Source: Paenibacillus allorhizosphaerae
GTDB lineage: Bacteria; Bacillota; Bacilli; Paenibacillales; NBRC-103111
Direction of reading: 5' to 3'
Assembly: GCF_910594985.1 (NCBI RefSeq)
Contig: NZ_CAJVCE010000009.1
Span: 248,001 to 312,000, forward strand
DNA length: 64,000 bases
Every line of letters begins with the position of its first letter. Within the stretch, counting starts at the first letter, position 1. This document shows positions 24,814-35,084 of the stretch, piece after piece. The position numbers and the translations under genes were made by a program. The notes under the pieces are model-generated. The model had not been told where the DNA came from and ran no database searches. It worked only from the letters and a program-made list of their open reading frames with translations.

Positions 24814-27800
24814 TTATTTGCACAGCCAAACCCTCATCAGCGAAAGCAGTTGTTCCGTATGAACCGGCTTTGTAATATAGTCCGATGCTCCGGCCTGGAT
24901 GCATTTCTCGCGGTCTTCCTTCATCGCCTTAGCCGTCAGCGCAATGATCGGCAGCTTATCGAACCGTTCGTCCGCGCGAATCGCCTGCATCGCTTCGTAG
25001 CCGTCCATCTCCGGCATCATGATGTCCATCAGCACGAGATCGAAGCCCGGCTCCCCGTCCAGCAATTCCAACGCCTGCCGGCCCGTCTCGGCGAAGGCCA
25101 CCTGCATGCCGAGACCTTCGAGCAGATTGGACAGCGCGAACACATTGCGAATATCATCGTCGACGAGCAGCACTTTGCGTCCCGAGAAGTCGGCTTCGAT
25201 GCTGTGCAGCTTTTGCAGCAGCTGCTTCTTCTCTTCCGGCAGCCGCTCTTCCACCCGGTGGAGGAACAGAGCGGTCTCGTCAAGAAGCCGCTCCGGCGAC
25301 TTCACATCTTTGATAATGATCGACTCGGCGTATTTTTTCAGCCGCAGCTGCTCGTTTTTGCCAAGCGTCGTTCCGGTGTACAAAATGATCGGAATGCGGC
25401 GCAAAGTTTCATCCGCCTTGATCCGGTCGAGCATCTCGTAGATCGGAATATCGGTCAGCCCGTAGTCGAGCACGATACAGTCGTACGGCTGTTCCGCCAG
25501 CCGCGCAAGCGCCTCGGCCCCGCCGGCCGCCGCCGTAATGCTCACATCGTCGTGAGCGATCAGCTCGGTCAACCGGCTTCGCTGCGCTTCGTCCGGCTGG
25601 ACGATCAGCAAATTGCCGATATGCCGGTCAAGGAATTTCTGGATATGGACAAACGCTTCCTCCAAGCTCTCTTTGCTTGTCGGCTTTTGCAGCCAAGCGA
25701 TCGCTCCGAGCGAAAGCCCCTGGTGGATTTCGTCGACAACCGAAATAATGTGAACCGGGATATGTCGGGTCGCCGCATTGTTCTTGAGCTGCACGAGCAC
25801 GGACCAGCCGTCGATGACGGGCAGCTGAATATCGAGCAGAATCGCGTCCGGCAGCCGTTCTTTCGCCAGTCGAAGACCCGTATCGCCCTGCAGCGCGACG
25901 ATCGCTTTAAAGCCCCGGCTTCGCGCCATATCGAGCAAAATGGTCGCAAAATGCGGGTCATCTTCAATGATAAGCAGCACTTTGTCGCCCTCGGCAACCG
26001 AATCGCGGTCATCCGCAAGCGATGCCGCCTTCCCGGCGGGAGGCGTCGTACCGGGAATCGCCAGCGCCGGTTCCGGCCGCACCCGTACCGCCTCATTGGG
26101 CAGCGGGGATTCCAGAGCAGACGGCAGCTGTACAAGCGCCGTCGCCGCCTCGCGGGAGGCGGGAGAAAAGCTCATCGGCAGCCAGAGTGTGAACACGCTG
26201 CCTTTGCCTTCTTCGCTTTCAAGCTCGATCGTGCCGCCCATTAAAGCGGCAAGCTGGCGGCTGACGGACAGACCTAGGCCGGTCCCTCCGTATTTGCGGC
26301 TCGTCGTGCCGTCCGCTTGCTGGAACGCTTCGAAAATCATTTGCTGCTTCTCCGGCGGAATGCCGATCCCGGTATCTTCTACGACAAAAGCGATCATCGG
26401 CCTGGGATCGGTGACAAGCCGCACGGCAAGGCGAACTCCGCCGCTCTGCGTAAATTTGAACGCGTTGGAAAGCAAGTTCTTCAATATTTGCATCAGTCGT
26501 GAGCTATCCGTATGAATATGGAGCGGCACGCCGTTCTCCACGTGTATTTCAAAGTCAAGCGCTTTGTTCTGGGCAAGCGGTTCGAACGATCTGTTGGCGT
26601 ATTCGACGATCTCCGCAACGCCCACCTGCTCCTGACGAATTTCCATCCGTCCCGATTCCACTTTCGCCAAATCAAGCACATCATCGATCAGCTTCAGCAG
26701 ATCGCAGCCGGAGGAATAGATCGTATCGGCATATTCCACCTGTTTGCCGGTTAGATTGCCGTCTTTATTCTCTTTCATCAGCTGCGACAGTATCAGCAGG
26801 CTGTTAAGCGGCGTGCGCAGCTCATGCGACATGTTGGCCAAAAACTCGGTTTTGTACCGTGAAGCCACCGCCAGTTCGAGCGCATGTTTCTCGAGCGATT
26901 CCTTTGTAATCTCAAGCTGGCTGTTGATTTCCTCCGTCTCGCGAACCTGCACCTCCAGCTCGGCGGTCTTGCGCATCAAGGCGTCGTTGGCCTGCTCCAG
27001 CTCCTCCTGCTGCCGCTGCAGCAGCTCTTCCGAAGCCTGGAGGACCCTCGTCTGCTCCTCCAGCTTTTCATTGGACGCCTTCAGCTCATCCTGCTGCGAC
27101 AGCAGCTCCTCGGATTGGCTCTGCAGCTCTTCGGTCAACGCTTGGTGGATGCGCAGCAATTCCTCATTGTGCAGTCGGCTTTGCAGCGCATTGAGCAGCG
27201 TACCAAACGTATCGCTCATTTGATCGATCAGTTTTTGCTCAAGCTCGGATATGGGTTTCACCGAGACGAGCTCGAACACGCCCAACACGTCATCGGTATA
27301 AAGGATCGGCTGTATCGTAATCATAAGCGGCTCGATGTCGCCGTAGGCGGAACGAATCTTGGCGTAATCGCCCGACGGAACCTCGACGCGAATCGGCTTG
27401 CCATCCTTGGCGCATTGGCCGGCAAGACCTTCACCGATCTTGAACTGCGGGATGGGATTCGCCTCTGCGTAAGCATACGTTCCCGTCAGGTACAATTGTT
27501 GTTCCCTGGCAGATTTTCCGGCAACGTAGAACGCGCCGCTTTGAGCGCCTACAATGCGGGAAAGCTCGCTTATGAAAATCGTAGTCATTTCCTCGATCGA
27601 CTCGGTCTCTTGCATTTGGAACCAGACGCTGGCCGACTTGGATTGCAGCCAGATCGTATCTTCATTGATCCGAACAAGCGCCTCTTCCTTTTTGCGCGTG
27701 GCTTGCAAGTCGTCTGCGAGCTGATTGAACAATACACCGAGCTGGCCGAGCTCGTCGTTTGATTTTACCTGATAACGGTATGCGTTATCCTCCCAGTCCC

Positions 27801-28476
27801 CGCTGGTAAAATGGTTCATCATATCCGACAACGACGACAACCCGCGCGTCAGGCTCGCGAGAATCCAAAGGATAAGGGCGATACCGAGCAGCACCCCGGG
27901 AACGGCCAATAGGAGGACGTAGTTCGTCGTCCGCTTATTGTCGTTCTGCGTATCCGCAATGGCCTTGTCCATCGCATCCTCTTGGTATACGCTGATTGCG
28001 GTCATGCTGCTCATAAAATCTTCCAGCAGCAAGGCGCCGGTCGTATTGCGAAGCAAGTTCGCCTCCTCCCGTTTTCCTTCCTGATGCAGACTGACAGCTT
28101 GATCCTTGAATTCCAAATATTTTTTGCCGGTATTCATCAATTCGACGGCGAGCCTCTTTTCTTCGCTGTCTTGAAACGACGTCTCGATTTGGCTCATCTG
28201 GGTTGTCACTTTTTTGCTCAGGCTGCGGATCAAGTCCGAATTTTTTTTCTCGCTGTCTAAGTTATTGGCCAAGAGCAAGTTTCCGACGGCTCTCGTCAAA
28301 TCGGCGGCATCGCTGCGCATCTGCGCCGTCAGCTTCACTTTCTTATACCGATTTTCGTAAATATCTTGAATGGAGGCATCGCTGCCCGTCAAACGGTTCA
28401 CGCCAATACCCGCAAGCACAAACAGCAAAATCAGCATAATGCTGAATCCCATAATCAGCTTGGTTTTAATTTTCAT
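24814..28476 (-). CDS. Large membrane hybrid histidine kinase with three receiver domains
   Basis: Sensor kinase of 1220 residues. Order: TM1 (about 6-27), extracytoplasmic four-helix sensor (28-184, like chemoreceptor 4HB), TM2 (185-207), HAMP (208-265), GAF (about 285-430), long coiled coil (435-545), HisKA with [11 protein letters not shown] (His about 551), HATPase (about 650-780; GGTGLGLSV), a linker, then three receivers ending with a canonical one ([15 protein letters not shown]). The middle receiver ([15 protein letters not shown]) departs from the usual pattern after its Asp. AAGGAG lies 13 bases before the ATG. With CheR and REC proteins in the same operon it looks like the hub of a branched phosphorelay. 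Its signal is unknown. Confidence 0.9.
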   Translation of the reverse strand: MKIKTKLIMGFSIMLILLFVLAGIGVNRLTGSDASIQDIYENRYKKVKLTAQMRSDAADLTRAVGNLLLANNLDSEKKNSDLIRSLSKKVTTQMSQIETSFQDSEEKRLAVELMNTGKKYLEFKDQAVSLHQEGKREEANLLRNTTGALLLEDFMSSMTAISVYQEDAMDKAIADTQNDNKRTTNYVLLLAVPGVLLGIALILWILASLTRGLSSLSDMMNHFTSGDWEDNAYRYQVKSNDELGQLGVLFNQLADDLQATRKKEEALVRINEDTIWLQSKSASVWFQMQETESIEEMTTIFISELSRIVGAQSGAFYVAGKSAREQQLYLTGTYAYAEANPIPQFKIGEGLAGQCAKDGKPIRVEVPSGDYAKIRSAYGDIEPLMITIQPILYTDDVLGVFELVSVKPISELEQKLIDQMSDTFGTLLNALQSRLHNEELLRIHQALTEELQSQSEELLSQQDELKASNEKLEEQTRVLQASEELLQRQQEELEQANDALMRKTAELEVQVRETEEINSQLEITKESLEKHALELAVASRYKTEFLANMSHELRTPLNSLLILSQLMKENKDGNLTGKQVEYADTIYSSGCDLLKLIDDVLDLAKVESGRMEIRQEQVGVAEIVEYANRSFEPLAQNKALDFEIHVENGVPLHIHTDSSRLMQILKNLLSNAFKFTQSGGVRLAVRLVTDPRPMIAFVVEDTGIGIPPEKQQMIFEAFQQADGTTSRKYGGTGLGLSVSRQLAALMGGTIELESEEGKGSVFTLWLPMSFSPASREAATALVQLPSALESPLPNEAVRVRPEPALAIPGTTPPAGKAASLADDRDSVAEGDKVLLIIEDDPHFATILLDMARSRGFKAIVALQGDTGLRLAKERLPDAILLDIQLPVIDGWSVLVQLKNNAATRHIPVHIISVVDEIHQGLSLGAIAWLQKPTSKESLEEAFVHIQKFLDRHIGNLLIVQPDEAQRSRLTELIAHDDVSITAAAGGAEALARLAEQPYDCIVLDYGLTDIPIYEMLDRIKADETLRRIPIILYTGTTLGKNEQLRLKKYAESIIIKDVKSPERLLDETALFLHRVEERLPEEKKQLLQKLHSIEADFSGRKVLLVDDDIRNVFALSNLLEGLGMQVAFAETGRQALELLDGEPGFDLVLMDIMMPEMDGYEAMQAIRADERFDKLPIIALTAKAMKEDREKCIQAGASDYITKPVHTEQLLSLMRVWLCK

Positions 28477-28554
28477 ACGTTTTTGTCCACTCCTTGCCAC
28501 AAGAAAAAACTCGGACCATAACCGATGGGTCCGGTCGCATATGCCGATCCCGCC

Positions 28555-29712
28555 CTATGTCGCTTTGATCAGCACCATGCAAATGTCATCGCTCTGCGCT
28601 TCTCTTGTATGCACCGGGAGCAGTTGATCGACGAGCACGTTCGGATCAGGCTCCCGGTATACGTTATCGCGCAGCCGCTCCGCAAGCACGTCGTATTCCG
28701 GCACCTCGTCCGGATGATCATCGGACAGCGGGATCGATTCGAGCAGCCCATCGGTATAAAGCGCAATGCGAATCGGGTTATCGTATGTGAAGCTGCTGCT
28801 CGTAATATCCATCTGATCGAAAAAACCGACGGCACAGCTGCCTTGGCTTAGCAATACCGGTGCTTTCCCCTCTTCGAAAAGCAGTCCGGGGGGATGTCCG
28901 GCATTCACGTATTCGACTTTTTTTCGTTTCGTGTCGATGAGCAAGTAAATGGCCGTAAAATAATAGTTGACGGAAGGTTTTTTGCGATTTAATTGGTTCA
29001 TATAGCGGTTCAGCTCCGCAATGACGAATTCCGGAGATACGAAGCGGATGATCGTGTCCTGCATGACGGAGGAGATGAACATGCATACAAGCGAGGACGA
29101 AATGCCGTGCCCCATCATATCGAGCAAAATAACGCCGTACCGATCCTCGTCGATCCGGTACCAAGCATATAAATCGCCCGCCAGCTCGGAGGACGGATAA
29201 TAGGCGGCGCGTATTTCTAGCCGATCCCTTTGAAGAGGCGGACTCAGCACGCTCGACTGCACTTGCTTCGCCAGCTCCAGCTCGCCGCGCAGCCTCGCTT
29301 CGTATTCTTTGTGCCAGTCTTTCTCGTATTTGAGCCGCAATGCGACGCGAATGCGAGCGATCAGCTCGACTTTGTTGACCGGCTTCATCACGTAATCGCT
29401 GGCACCCGCCTCCAGCGCCTCCGCGAGCTTGATGGAATCCCCCACGGCCGTAACGATAATGACAGGGATATCCTTCAGCCGCTCGTCCTGCTGTATGCGC
29501 CGGCATGCTTCAATGCCGTCCAATTCGGGCATCATCATGTCCATGAGTATAAGGTCGACTGGGATGCTGCCTGCCTCGGCATGCTCCTGCAGCCGGTTCA
29601 GCAAATCCCCGGCGGATGCGAACTTCCAGAAGGAATCGTAGCCCGCGCTTTTTAATATTTTTTCTATCACGATAAGATTGACCGGATTGTCGTCTACAAT
29701 GGCAATATTCAT
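28555..29712 (-). CDS. Response regulator with PP2C/SpoIIE-type serine phosphatase (RsbU/RsbP-like)
   Basis: Protein of 385 residues: receiver domain (about 1-125; Asp in LILMDMMMPELDG), a short helical linker and a C-terminal PP2C-type phosphatase (about 150-385; GDLYAWYRIDEDRYGVILLD, DMMGHGISSSL, AGHPPGLL, YTDGLLES, SDDICMVLI) with the Asp residues that bind Mn. Such proteins dephosphorylate RsbV-type antagonists and thereby release SigB-type factors. Two RsbV-RsbW pairs occur in this window, so this is a plausible phosphorylation-controlled activator of them, driven by the kinase downstream. First gene of the operon; GGGGAG lies 11 bases before the ATG. Confidence 0.9.
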   Translation of the reverse strand: MNIAIVDDNPVNLIVIEKILKSAGYDSFWKFASAGDLLNRLQEHAEAGSIPVDLILMDMMMPELDGIEACRRIQQDERLKDIPVIIVTAVGDSIKLAEALEAGASDYVMKPVNKVELIARIRVALRLKYEKDWHKEYEARLRGELELAKQVQSSVLSPPLQRDRLEIRAAYYPSSELAGDLYAWYRIDEDRYGVILLDMMGHGISSSLVCMFISSVMQDTIIRFVSPEFVIAELNRYMNQLNRKKPSVNYYFTAIYLLIDTKRKKVEYVNAGHPPGLLFEEGKAPVLLSQGSCAVGFFDQMDITSSSFTYDNPIRIALYTDGLLESIPLSDDHPDEVPEYDVLAERLRDNVYREPDPNVLVDQLLPVHTREAQSDDICMVLIKAT

Positions 29713-30076
29713 GCTTGTTGTCGCTCCCCGCTCTATTGGCTGTACGGCCCTGAAAGACCGCCGGCGGTACGTGCCTAATAATTAATTATAACGACTTTAT
29801 TTAATTTATGTAACCTTAAAGACAGAACGGTGAATCAGGAGAGTAAGGAATGGTGCCACGTTTTCATCGCTTTAGGATTCAAGGGAGGATGAGGGCAATT
29901 CAACATGAATCACATAGCTCTCAAATGATGCGAAAGCTTTTCAAACTAAAAACTATGAAATTAGATCTAGTACGCAGAAGTAAAATATTGTATAATCATA
30001 TCCGTTGTCCATTTTTATAGGTCTTTTCGCTTATACTTTTGGATATTATACTAAAAAGAGAGTAGGAGAGAATGTA
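29713..30076. other. 364-base divergent intergenic region before the SLH gene
   Basis: AT-rich and apparently non-coding. It carries the minus-strand promoter of the signalling operon (29785-29813) and, on the plus strand, a TATAAT box at 29991-29996 with no good -35. A 12-bp palindrome ACCGCCGGCGGT lies at 29757-29768 in the leader of the signalling operon. Confidence 0.5.
29785..29813 (-). promoter_or_regulatory. SigA-type promoter of the signalling operon
   Basis: Minus-strand TATAAT (29785-29790) lies 17 bases from a weak TTACAT -35 (29808-29813), 73 bases upstream of the phosphatase start. The -10 is perfect; the -35 is poor. Confidence 0.5.
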
Positions 30077-32794
30077 ATGCTTTTCAAGTCAGTACGCAGC
30101 AAGATCAGCGCATTTTTAATTTTTTCAATGCTCGCGAGCACCTTTTTGCCGGTTCTGGCATCCGGTGCTGAAGCCGAGTTCAAAGACATCGCCGAATCTT
30201 ACGCTCAACGAGAAATTATGTCTTTGGCTGAGGCCGGTATTATTTCTGGTTATGAAGACGGGTACTTCCAACCACGCAAAGAAATGACTCGTGCAGAGCT
30301 GGCTAAAATTATCGCATTAACTATGGGATTAAAGGAAAATGCGAATAAAGCCGTAATGTTCAAGGACGTTGATGCAACAAGTTGGTACGCGGGATATGTA
30401 GGGTCATTGGTCGAACACGGCATCGCTCAAGGAACTTCCGAGACCTCTTTTTCTCCTGATGCGAAAGTGACCCGTGAAGAGCTTGTTGTTTTCTTTATTA
30501 GAGCGTTAGGGTTAGAAAACGCAGCCAATCAAGCTGCGGTTGAGCTGAATCTGTCGGATATAGCTTACATATCTTCATGGGCAAAGGCCGACGTTTTATT
30601 GGCGTTTCAATTAGGTCTAGCGAACGGGATCGAAAATAGCGATGGAACTTTGAGGTTTGATCCTAAGAACAATGCGGAGAGACAAGCCTTGGCGCGATTG
30701 GCTTATGAAATCAGCATAAACAAAGCAAAATTTGTTGATAGGGTAAGAGAATCCGGGGATAAAAAAGCAACAAGTACCGAAGAAGCTGTTACTGCAACCG
30801 AACTTCCGACTGTAAGCAATATTTTGGCGGTAGACAACACGAGTGTAGAGGTTACCTTCGGCAAATCTGTCGAATCCGCTGATAAAGCTGACTTTACATT
30901 TGATAACGGTTTGAATGTAACGCAGGCAGATATAGATGCTGGCGACAAAAGCGCTGTTCTGTTGACCACGACCGCCCAAATGGAGAACGTAAAATATAAA
31001 TTATTTTATAAAGGCAAAGATACAGGGAAAACGGTGTTTGGGGTTGCGGCGCCGGTCAGCGGGGGCAGCAGTTCTGACTCCGGATCAGACAGTTCGGATC
31101 TTCGTTTACCCAGCGTGGTTACCGACGGCGATAATGTTACCATTAACGAACCGGGCGTTACATTATCGGATATGGTGATCGCTGGCGACCTCATCATTAG
31201 CAAAAGTGTTGGCAATGGCGAAGTATACTTAAAGAATGTAACCGTTAAAGGTAAAACATATGTTTATGGCGGCGGCGAGAATAGCATTCATTTGGAAAAC
31301 GCAGTAATGCTAACCGTTATTGTTGATAAGAAAGATGGCACGGTTCGTCTGGTAGCCAGTGGAAAAACGGTTGTGCAAGAAATGGTGCTGCAAACAGGAG
31401 CAAAAGTGGAAACGAATAATGGTACGAGTATTAATAACGTGACGTTGTCTAACGAGCTTCCATCGGGTACGCGCATTACGTTGTCCGGAGGATTCGAAAC
31501 GGTCAATGTAAACGCAAGCGGCATAAAAATCGAACTTCCGTCGGGCAGCATTCAAAATGTAAATGTCGCTAGCAATGCGGGCGGCACCGTAATGCAAACG
31601 TCTAGCGAAAGCACCATCGTAAAGATGATATTGAATGCAGCGGTCAGCATTTTGGGACAGGGCACAATCAAAGACGCAACGATTAACGCTGCAGGAGTAA
31701 CGATGGATAAAGCTCCAACGAATATGACTGTAGGGAACGACGTACCGATCGATACGCCAATAAACATCGGGGGATGCGAAAATACAGTTGCCTTCAGGCC
31801 TACCGTCGAAAATCTTGTGGTAAACGTAGGTGAGGCCGTTTATGCAACAAGCCCCCGCGATGGAGTGATGTATCTTGTTCCATATAGCATAAAGGTTCCT
31901 GCTGCGAATGACGACAAAGGCGTGGCAGAACAAATCCCGTACCTCGATGCTGCGGTTGCGGCCGGAGCGGCCAAGAAAGCGACGGTTCAGACAGGCGTGC
32001 GCACGTGGTTTGAAACAACGGCCTCTATGATCAATAGCAATTCAAACATTTACTATAGGCTTTTTGTTATCGATAAAAATATGCAGGTTTCCAGTACCGT
32101 TACCAACATTGTTGTTTTGGCTGACGGAAAAACACCGCTTTCTATGTTGACCTCTTCCATTAGTTCTACTGCAGGCTACAAATCCGTAACAATCTTATAT
32201 AACCGTGACATCATGTTCGTTCCTGGGAAGAATCCGGCTGAAACCGTAACGTTTTCTGCCTATGGCAAGCCTGACCGCTATCTCGATATGAGCGAAATCA
32301 CCATTGATCGAAACAAACTGATTTTGCGCCCGAAACAGCCGGTTGCCAGCAAACAATTTGGTTACCGCATCGCTTCCGGGATTGTGCAGACGTTGGATGG
32401 GAACTTCAAGTCCATAGCTCTCGATATTACAAATCTGTCGACAAGCGGAACCTTGGAAATGGTCTCTCCGGGATTGGTTTGCAAAAAAGTAACCGCCAAA
32501 GTGGGGACCGTTTTGAAATTCAAAGCAAGCTCCAACAGCGTCTCGAAACAAGAATCAAACAGACAAGACACCGTGTACTTGCTGCTGAATGACATGATCG
32601 CAAGCGGCTATTCCAGTTTGGACAGACCCAAATTCGACGAGCAAGTTGCCAAGGGATTCGGACGGAAAGTCAGCTTGACCGGCGATGGCAGCGCTCAAGA
32701 GTATGAAATCGACACTTCCAATCTGCCAGCGCTTACCTATAGATTGGTTCTCGTGTTCGGGGGTCCTAGCATCACTGTAGAGCTGACCGAATAA
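30077..32794 (+). CDS. S-layer-homology surface protein with beta-helix-like repeats
   Basis: Secreted wall-bound protein of 905 residues. The signal peptide covers 1-31 (FLIFSMLASTFLPVLASG). Three SLH domains follow (about 34-215; EFKDIAESYAQREIMSLAEA, MFKDVDATSWYAGYVGSLVE, NLSDIAYISSWAKADVLLAF) and anchor it to pyruvylated wall polymer. A short Ig-like segment, a Ser/Gly linker and a Val/Asn/Gly-rich region (about 365-570) resembling a beta helix come next; the C-terminal third is unrecognised. No enzymatic motif is seen. AGGAGA lies 7 bases before the ATG at 30077. Codons are clearly AT-richer than in neighbouring genes, which suggests recent acquisition or a different expression class. 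Confidence 0.85.
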   Translation: MLFKSVRSKISAFLIFSMLASTFLPVLASGAEAEFKDIAESYAQREIMSLAEAGIISGYEDGYFQPRKEMTRAELAKIIALTMGLKENANKAVMFKDVDATSWYAGYVGSLVEHGIAQGTSETSFSPDAKVTREELVVFFIRALGLENAANQAAVELNLSDIAYISSWAKADVLLAFQLGLANGIENSDGTLRFDPKNNAERQALARLAYEISINKAKFVDRVRESGDKKATSTEEAVTATELPTVSNILAVDNTSVEVTFGKSVESADKADFTFDNGLNVTQADIDAGDKSAVLLTTTAQMENVKYKLFYKGKDTGKTVFGVAAPVSGGSSSDSGSDSSDLRLPSVVTDGDNVTINEPGVTLSDMVIAGDLIISKSVGNGEVYLKNVTVKGKTYVYGGGENSIHLENAVMLTVIVDKKDGTVRLVASGKTVVQEMVLQTGAKVETNNGTSINNVTLSNELPSGTRITLSGGFETVNVNASGIKIELPSGSIQNVNVASNAGGTVMQTSSESTIVKMILNAAVSILGQGTIKDATINAAGVTMDKAPTNMTVGNDVPIDTPINIGGCENTVAFRPTVENLVVNVGEAVYATSPRDGVMYLVPYSIKVPAANDDKGVAEQIPYLDAAVAAGAAKKATVQTGVRTWFETTASMINSNSNIYYRLFVIDKNMQVSSTVTNIVVLADGKTPLSMLTSSISSTAGYKSVTILYNRDIMFVPGKNPAETVTFSAYGKPDRYLDMSEITIDRNKLILRPKQPVASKQFGYRIASGIVQTLDGNFKSIALDITNLSTSGTLEMVSPGLVCKKVTAKVGTVLKFKASSNSVSKQESNRQDTVYLLLNDMIASGYSSLDRPKFDEQVAKGFGRKVSLTGDGSAQEYEIDTSNLPALTYRLVLVFGGPSITVELTE

Positions 32795-32858
32795 GTAGTA
32801 AGAATACAATCTCTGTTCTAGATATTTTTGACACATAGCTATCATGTAGAAAAAAAAC

Positions 32859-32887
32859 GAAGCCACCAATAAAATATTGGTGGCTTC
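32859..32887. terminator. Bidirectional terminator between the SLH gene and the epimerase gene
   Basis: Perfect 13-bp stem GAAGCCACCAATA/TATTGGTGGCTTC with a 3-base loop. On the minus strand it is followed by seven Ts; on the plus strand the T content is moderate. Confidence 0.9.
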
Positions 32888-32919
32888 ACTATTTTATGCA
32901 GCGTTAAAATTCGCCATCT

Positions 32920-33777
32920 CTACACTTCATCCCACAAACGGCGCACATTCTCAAGCCCGAGCTTGGCACCCGTCTTGCACTCTTCCATTCCTTCGAATTC
33001 GATGGACACGTACCCGTCATAACCGGATTGTTTAATCACGCTGAGCACCTGCCGCATCTCAATATCCCCGTTGCCGACGATCGCTCCGCGCAAATAGTTG
33101 CCTGACGCCGTCTGGAACCACCCGGTTCCCGGATTGCGGTCCGACGGACGGCGGTAAAAGTCTTTAATATGCACCATCGAGGCATAGGCGATATTTTTTT
33201 TCACGGCGGATACCGGGTCTTCGTCTACGCACAGGAAGTTGCCGACATCGAGCGTCGTTCTGAAATTGTCGCGGTCTACCGCGTGAATGAGCGCTTGAAC
33301 GCGGTCGCTTGCCTGAATGTAGTAGCCGTGGTTTTCCATGCTCGTGACGATGCCGTACTGCGCAGCGTAGTCGGCGATTTGCCTGCAGGCCGCGGCGAGC
33401 TTCTCCAAGTCCTCGTGAAAGCGGGCAATGGAAGTATCCTTGCGCGAAGCGACGTCGTGCCGCATCCGCTTGACGCCCAGACGGCTCGCGATGTCTACCT
33501 CCCGCTTCACCCGCTCGATCTCCGCTTCGTATTCCTCCTGCGTATCTTTAATGAAATTGGCCCCGATCGCATAGTTAGACACATCGATTCCGACGGCAGC
33601 CGCCTTTTCCCGAATCGCATCGATCAGTTCGGGATTGTCTACCAAGCTAAAACCTAGAGGCACAATTTCAACATGCTCGCCTCCGTGCTCGACGATCCAG
33701 TCGATGACGCCAAGAATGTCCATTTCCCCCGATCTTAACGCACGAACGAGACTGTAGGAGCTTAAACCGAGCTTCAT
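32920..33777 (-). CDS. Sugar phosphate isomerase/epimerase (AP-endonuclease-2 fold)
   Basis: TIM-barrel protein of 285 residues of the xylose-isomerase-like family, often acting on inositol or keto-sugars. Metal-site elements are seen in EHVEIVPLG (Glu), SMENHG (Glu/His), TTLDVGNFLCVDED (Asp), MVHIKDF (His) and GYVSIEFEG (Glu). Its ATG overlaps the stop of the oxidoreductase upstream (ATGA), with AGGAGG 10 bases before it, so the two are translationally coupled. The pair probably converts a cyclitol or sugar; the substrate cannot be named. Confidence 0.87.
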   Translation of the reverse strand: MKLGLSSYSLVRALRSGEMDILGVIDWIVEHGGEHVEIVPLGFSLVDNPELIDAIREKAAAVGIDVSNYAIGANFIKDTQEEYEAEIERVKREVDIASRLGVKRMRHDVASRKDTSIARFHEDLEKLAAACRQIADYAAQYGIVTSMENHGYYIQASDRVQALIHAVDRDNFRTTLDVGNFLCVDEDPVSAVKKNIAYASMVHIKDFYRRPSDRNPGTGWFQTASGNYLRGAIVGNGDIEMRQVLSVIKQSGYDGYVSIEFEGMEECKTGAKLGLENVRRLWDEV

Positions 33778-34862
33778 TGGGACACGACCTCCTGACGGGA
33801 ACCGTCGAACCGGATCTCGATGCCTTTCTCGGCCGATTCGTAAATTCCGCACAATATTTTCATGATTTCAAGCCCATCCTCTACCGGGCTAAGCGGCGCA
33901 TTGCCGGTCTGGCAGCATTCGACGAAATGATTGATCTCATTTTGGAATGCGGCTGTCACGTTCAGCGATTTATGATCGGTTTGCGGCACAACGTTCAAGA
34001 TCGTATTATGCTTCTCCGCAACGATCGTCACCGCCGGCTCCAGCTCGACTCCGCCTTTTTCGCCGAACAGCTTGACGACCGTCTCGTCCTGCTTCGCATG
34101 CAGCGTAAAGCTGACGTCTACCAAGAGCGACGCGCCGTTCTCGAAACGAATGACCGCGTTGGCCATATCCTCTACCGTATTTTTGCTGGCATCGTAATCG
34201 GCCGCTTTATAGAACGACAAATTTTTCACGTTGGAACGGTTTCCAACCTTCCGGTATGTATTTCCGGTGATGGATGCGACTTTCGGCCGGCCCATCAAGT
34301 ACCAGCACAAATCGATCACATGCACGCCGATATCGATCAGCGGGCCGCCGCCGGAGCGGTCCTGGTCCGCGAACCAGCCGCCGGGATTGCCCAGCCTGCG
34401 GATGCTGCTGGCTTTGGCATAATAAATTTCGCCAAGGTCGCCGCTCTCGATAAACTGCCGCATGAGCTGGGCGTTGGCGTCGTATCTGCGCACAAAGCCG
34501 ACCTGCAGAATGTTCCCCGTCTCCCGCACCGCCTGCTGCACTTTGAGCGCTTCCTCCACCGTCCGGCACAGCGGCTTTTCCACCAGCACGTTTTTGCCGG
34601 CACGCAGTGCGGCGATACTGATCTCCGCGTGCGTATTGTTCCATGTACAAATGCTGACGGCATCCACGTCCGGATCGGCCAGCAGCTCATGGTAGTCGGT
34701 ATATACTTTGGTTGCACCGTATTTGGCGGCCTTCGCCTGCGCTCTCGCTTCATTCAAATCGCAGATCGCATAAATGGTCGCTTGCGCGTTTTTTTGATAA
34801 GACAGCAGATGATGCTCCGAAATGGAACCTGCTCCGATGACGCCGATGTTCAATTTCTCCAT
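33774..34862 (-). CDS. Gfo/Idh/MocA-family NAD(P)-dependent oxidoreductase
   Basis: Dehydrogenase of 362 residues. The Rossmann nucleotide site is NIGVIGAGSISEHHLLSY (about residues 4-21). The family catalytic EKP is in NVLVEKPLCRTVEEA (about 90-104). The substrate segment GGGPLIDIGVHVIDLCWYL has the typical D-x-G-x-H-x-x-D. Likely oxidises or reduces an inositol or sugar ring hydroxyl. GGAGG lies 11 bases before the ATG at 34862; an upstream GTG abuts the ribosome site and was rejected. First gene of a two-gene operon with an isomerase. Two 16-bp direct repeats in its promoter region point to specific control. Confidence 0.9.
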   Translation of the reverse strand: MEKLNIGVIGAGSISEHHLLSYQKNAQATIYAICDLNEARAQAKAAKYGATKVYTDYHELLADPDVDAVSICTWNNTHAEISIAALRAGKNVLVEKPLCRTVEEALKVQQAVRETGNILQVGFVRRYDANAQLMRQFIESGDLGEIYYAKASSIRRLGNPGGWFADQDRSGGGPLIDIGVHVIDLCWYLMGRPKVASITGNTYRKVGNRSNVKNLSFYKAADYDASKNTVEDMANAVIRFENGASLLVDVSFTLHAKQDETVVKLFGEKGGVELEPAVTIVAEKHNTILNVVPQTDHKSLNVTAAFQNEINHFVECCQTGNAPLSPVEDGLEIMKILCGIYESAEKGIEIRFDGSRQEVVSQ

Positions 34863-34894
34863 GCAAAAAGCCACCTCCGGATAATGTCAAAGCT

Positions 34895-34974
34895 ATGTAC
34901 TATATCGTCAAATTACCACGACTTCCCCGAGGAAGGAATGCACTTAATGATCAGTTGCATGGACTATAGCGTCA
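34895..34974. repeat. Pair of direct repeats upstream of the oxidoreductase operon
   Basis: ATGTACTATATCGTCA (34895-34910) and ATGGACTATAGCGTCA (34959-34974) match at 14 of 16 positions and start 64 bases apart, about six helical turns. They fit two same-face binding sites of one regulator, possibly the IclR protein encoded just upstream. Confidence 0.6.
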
Positions 34975-35023
34975 GTTTGGCCCGAGTCGACTTTAGAGCA
35001 TGCCGCAGCCTTGCCAATACAAC

Positions 35024-35052
35024 AAAAAAACGCAAACCCGGCAAAAGCCGGA
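35024..35052 (-). terminator. Terminator of the iclR-type gene
   Basis: Minus-strand stem CCGGC-TTTT-GCCGG followed by GTTTGCG and seven Ts, about 30 bases beyond the stop codon. Confidence 0.85.
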
Positions 35053-35084
35053 TCGGCAGTTTCGATTGTATTGCGGTATCGGGC

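Noticed and set aside
24769-26244. Long plus-strand frame opposite the hybrid kinase
   Set aside because: Antisense shadow; the minus strand has an unbroken kinase with all motifs.
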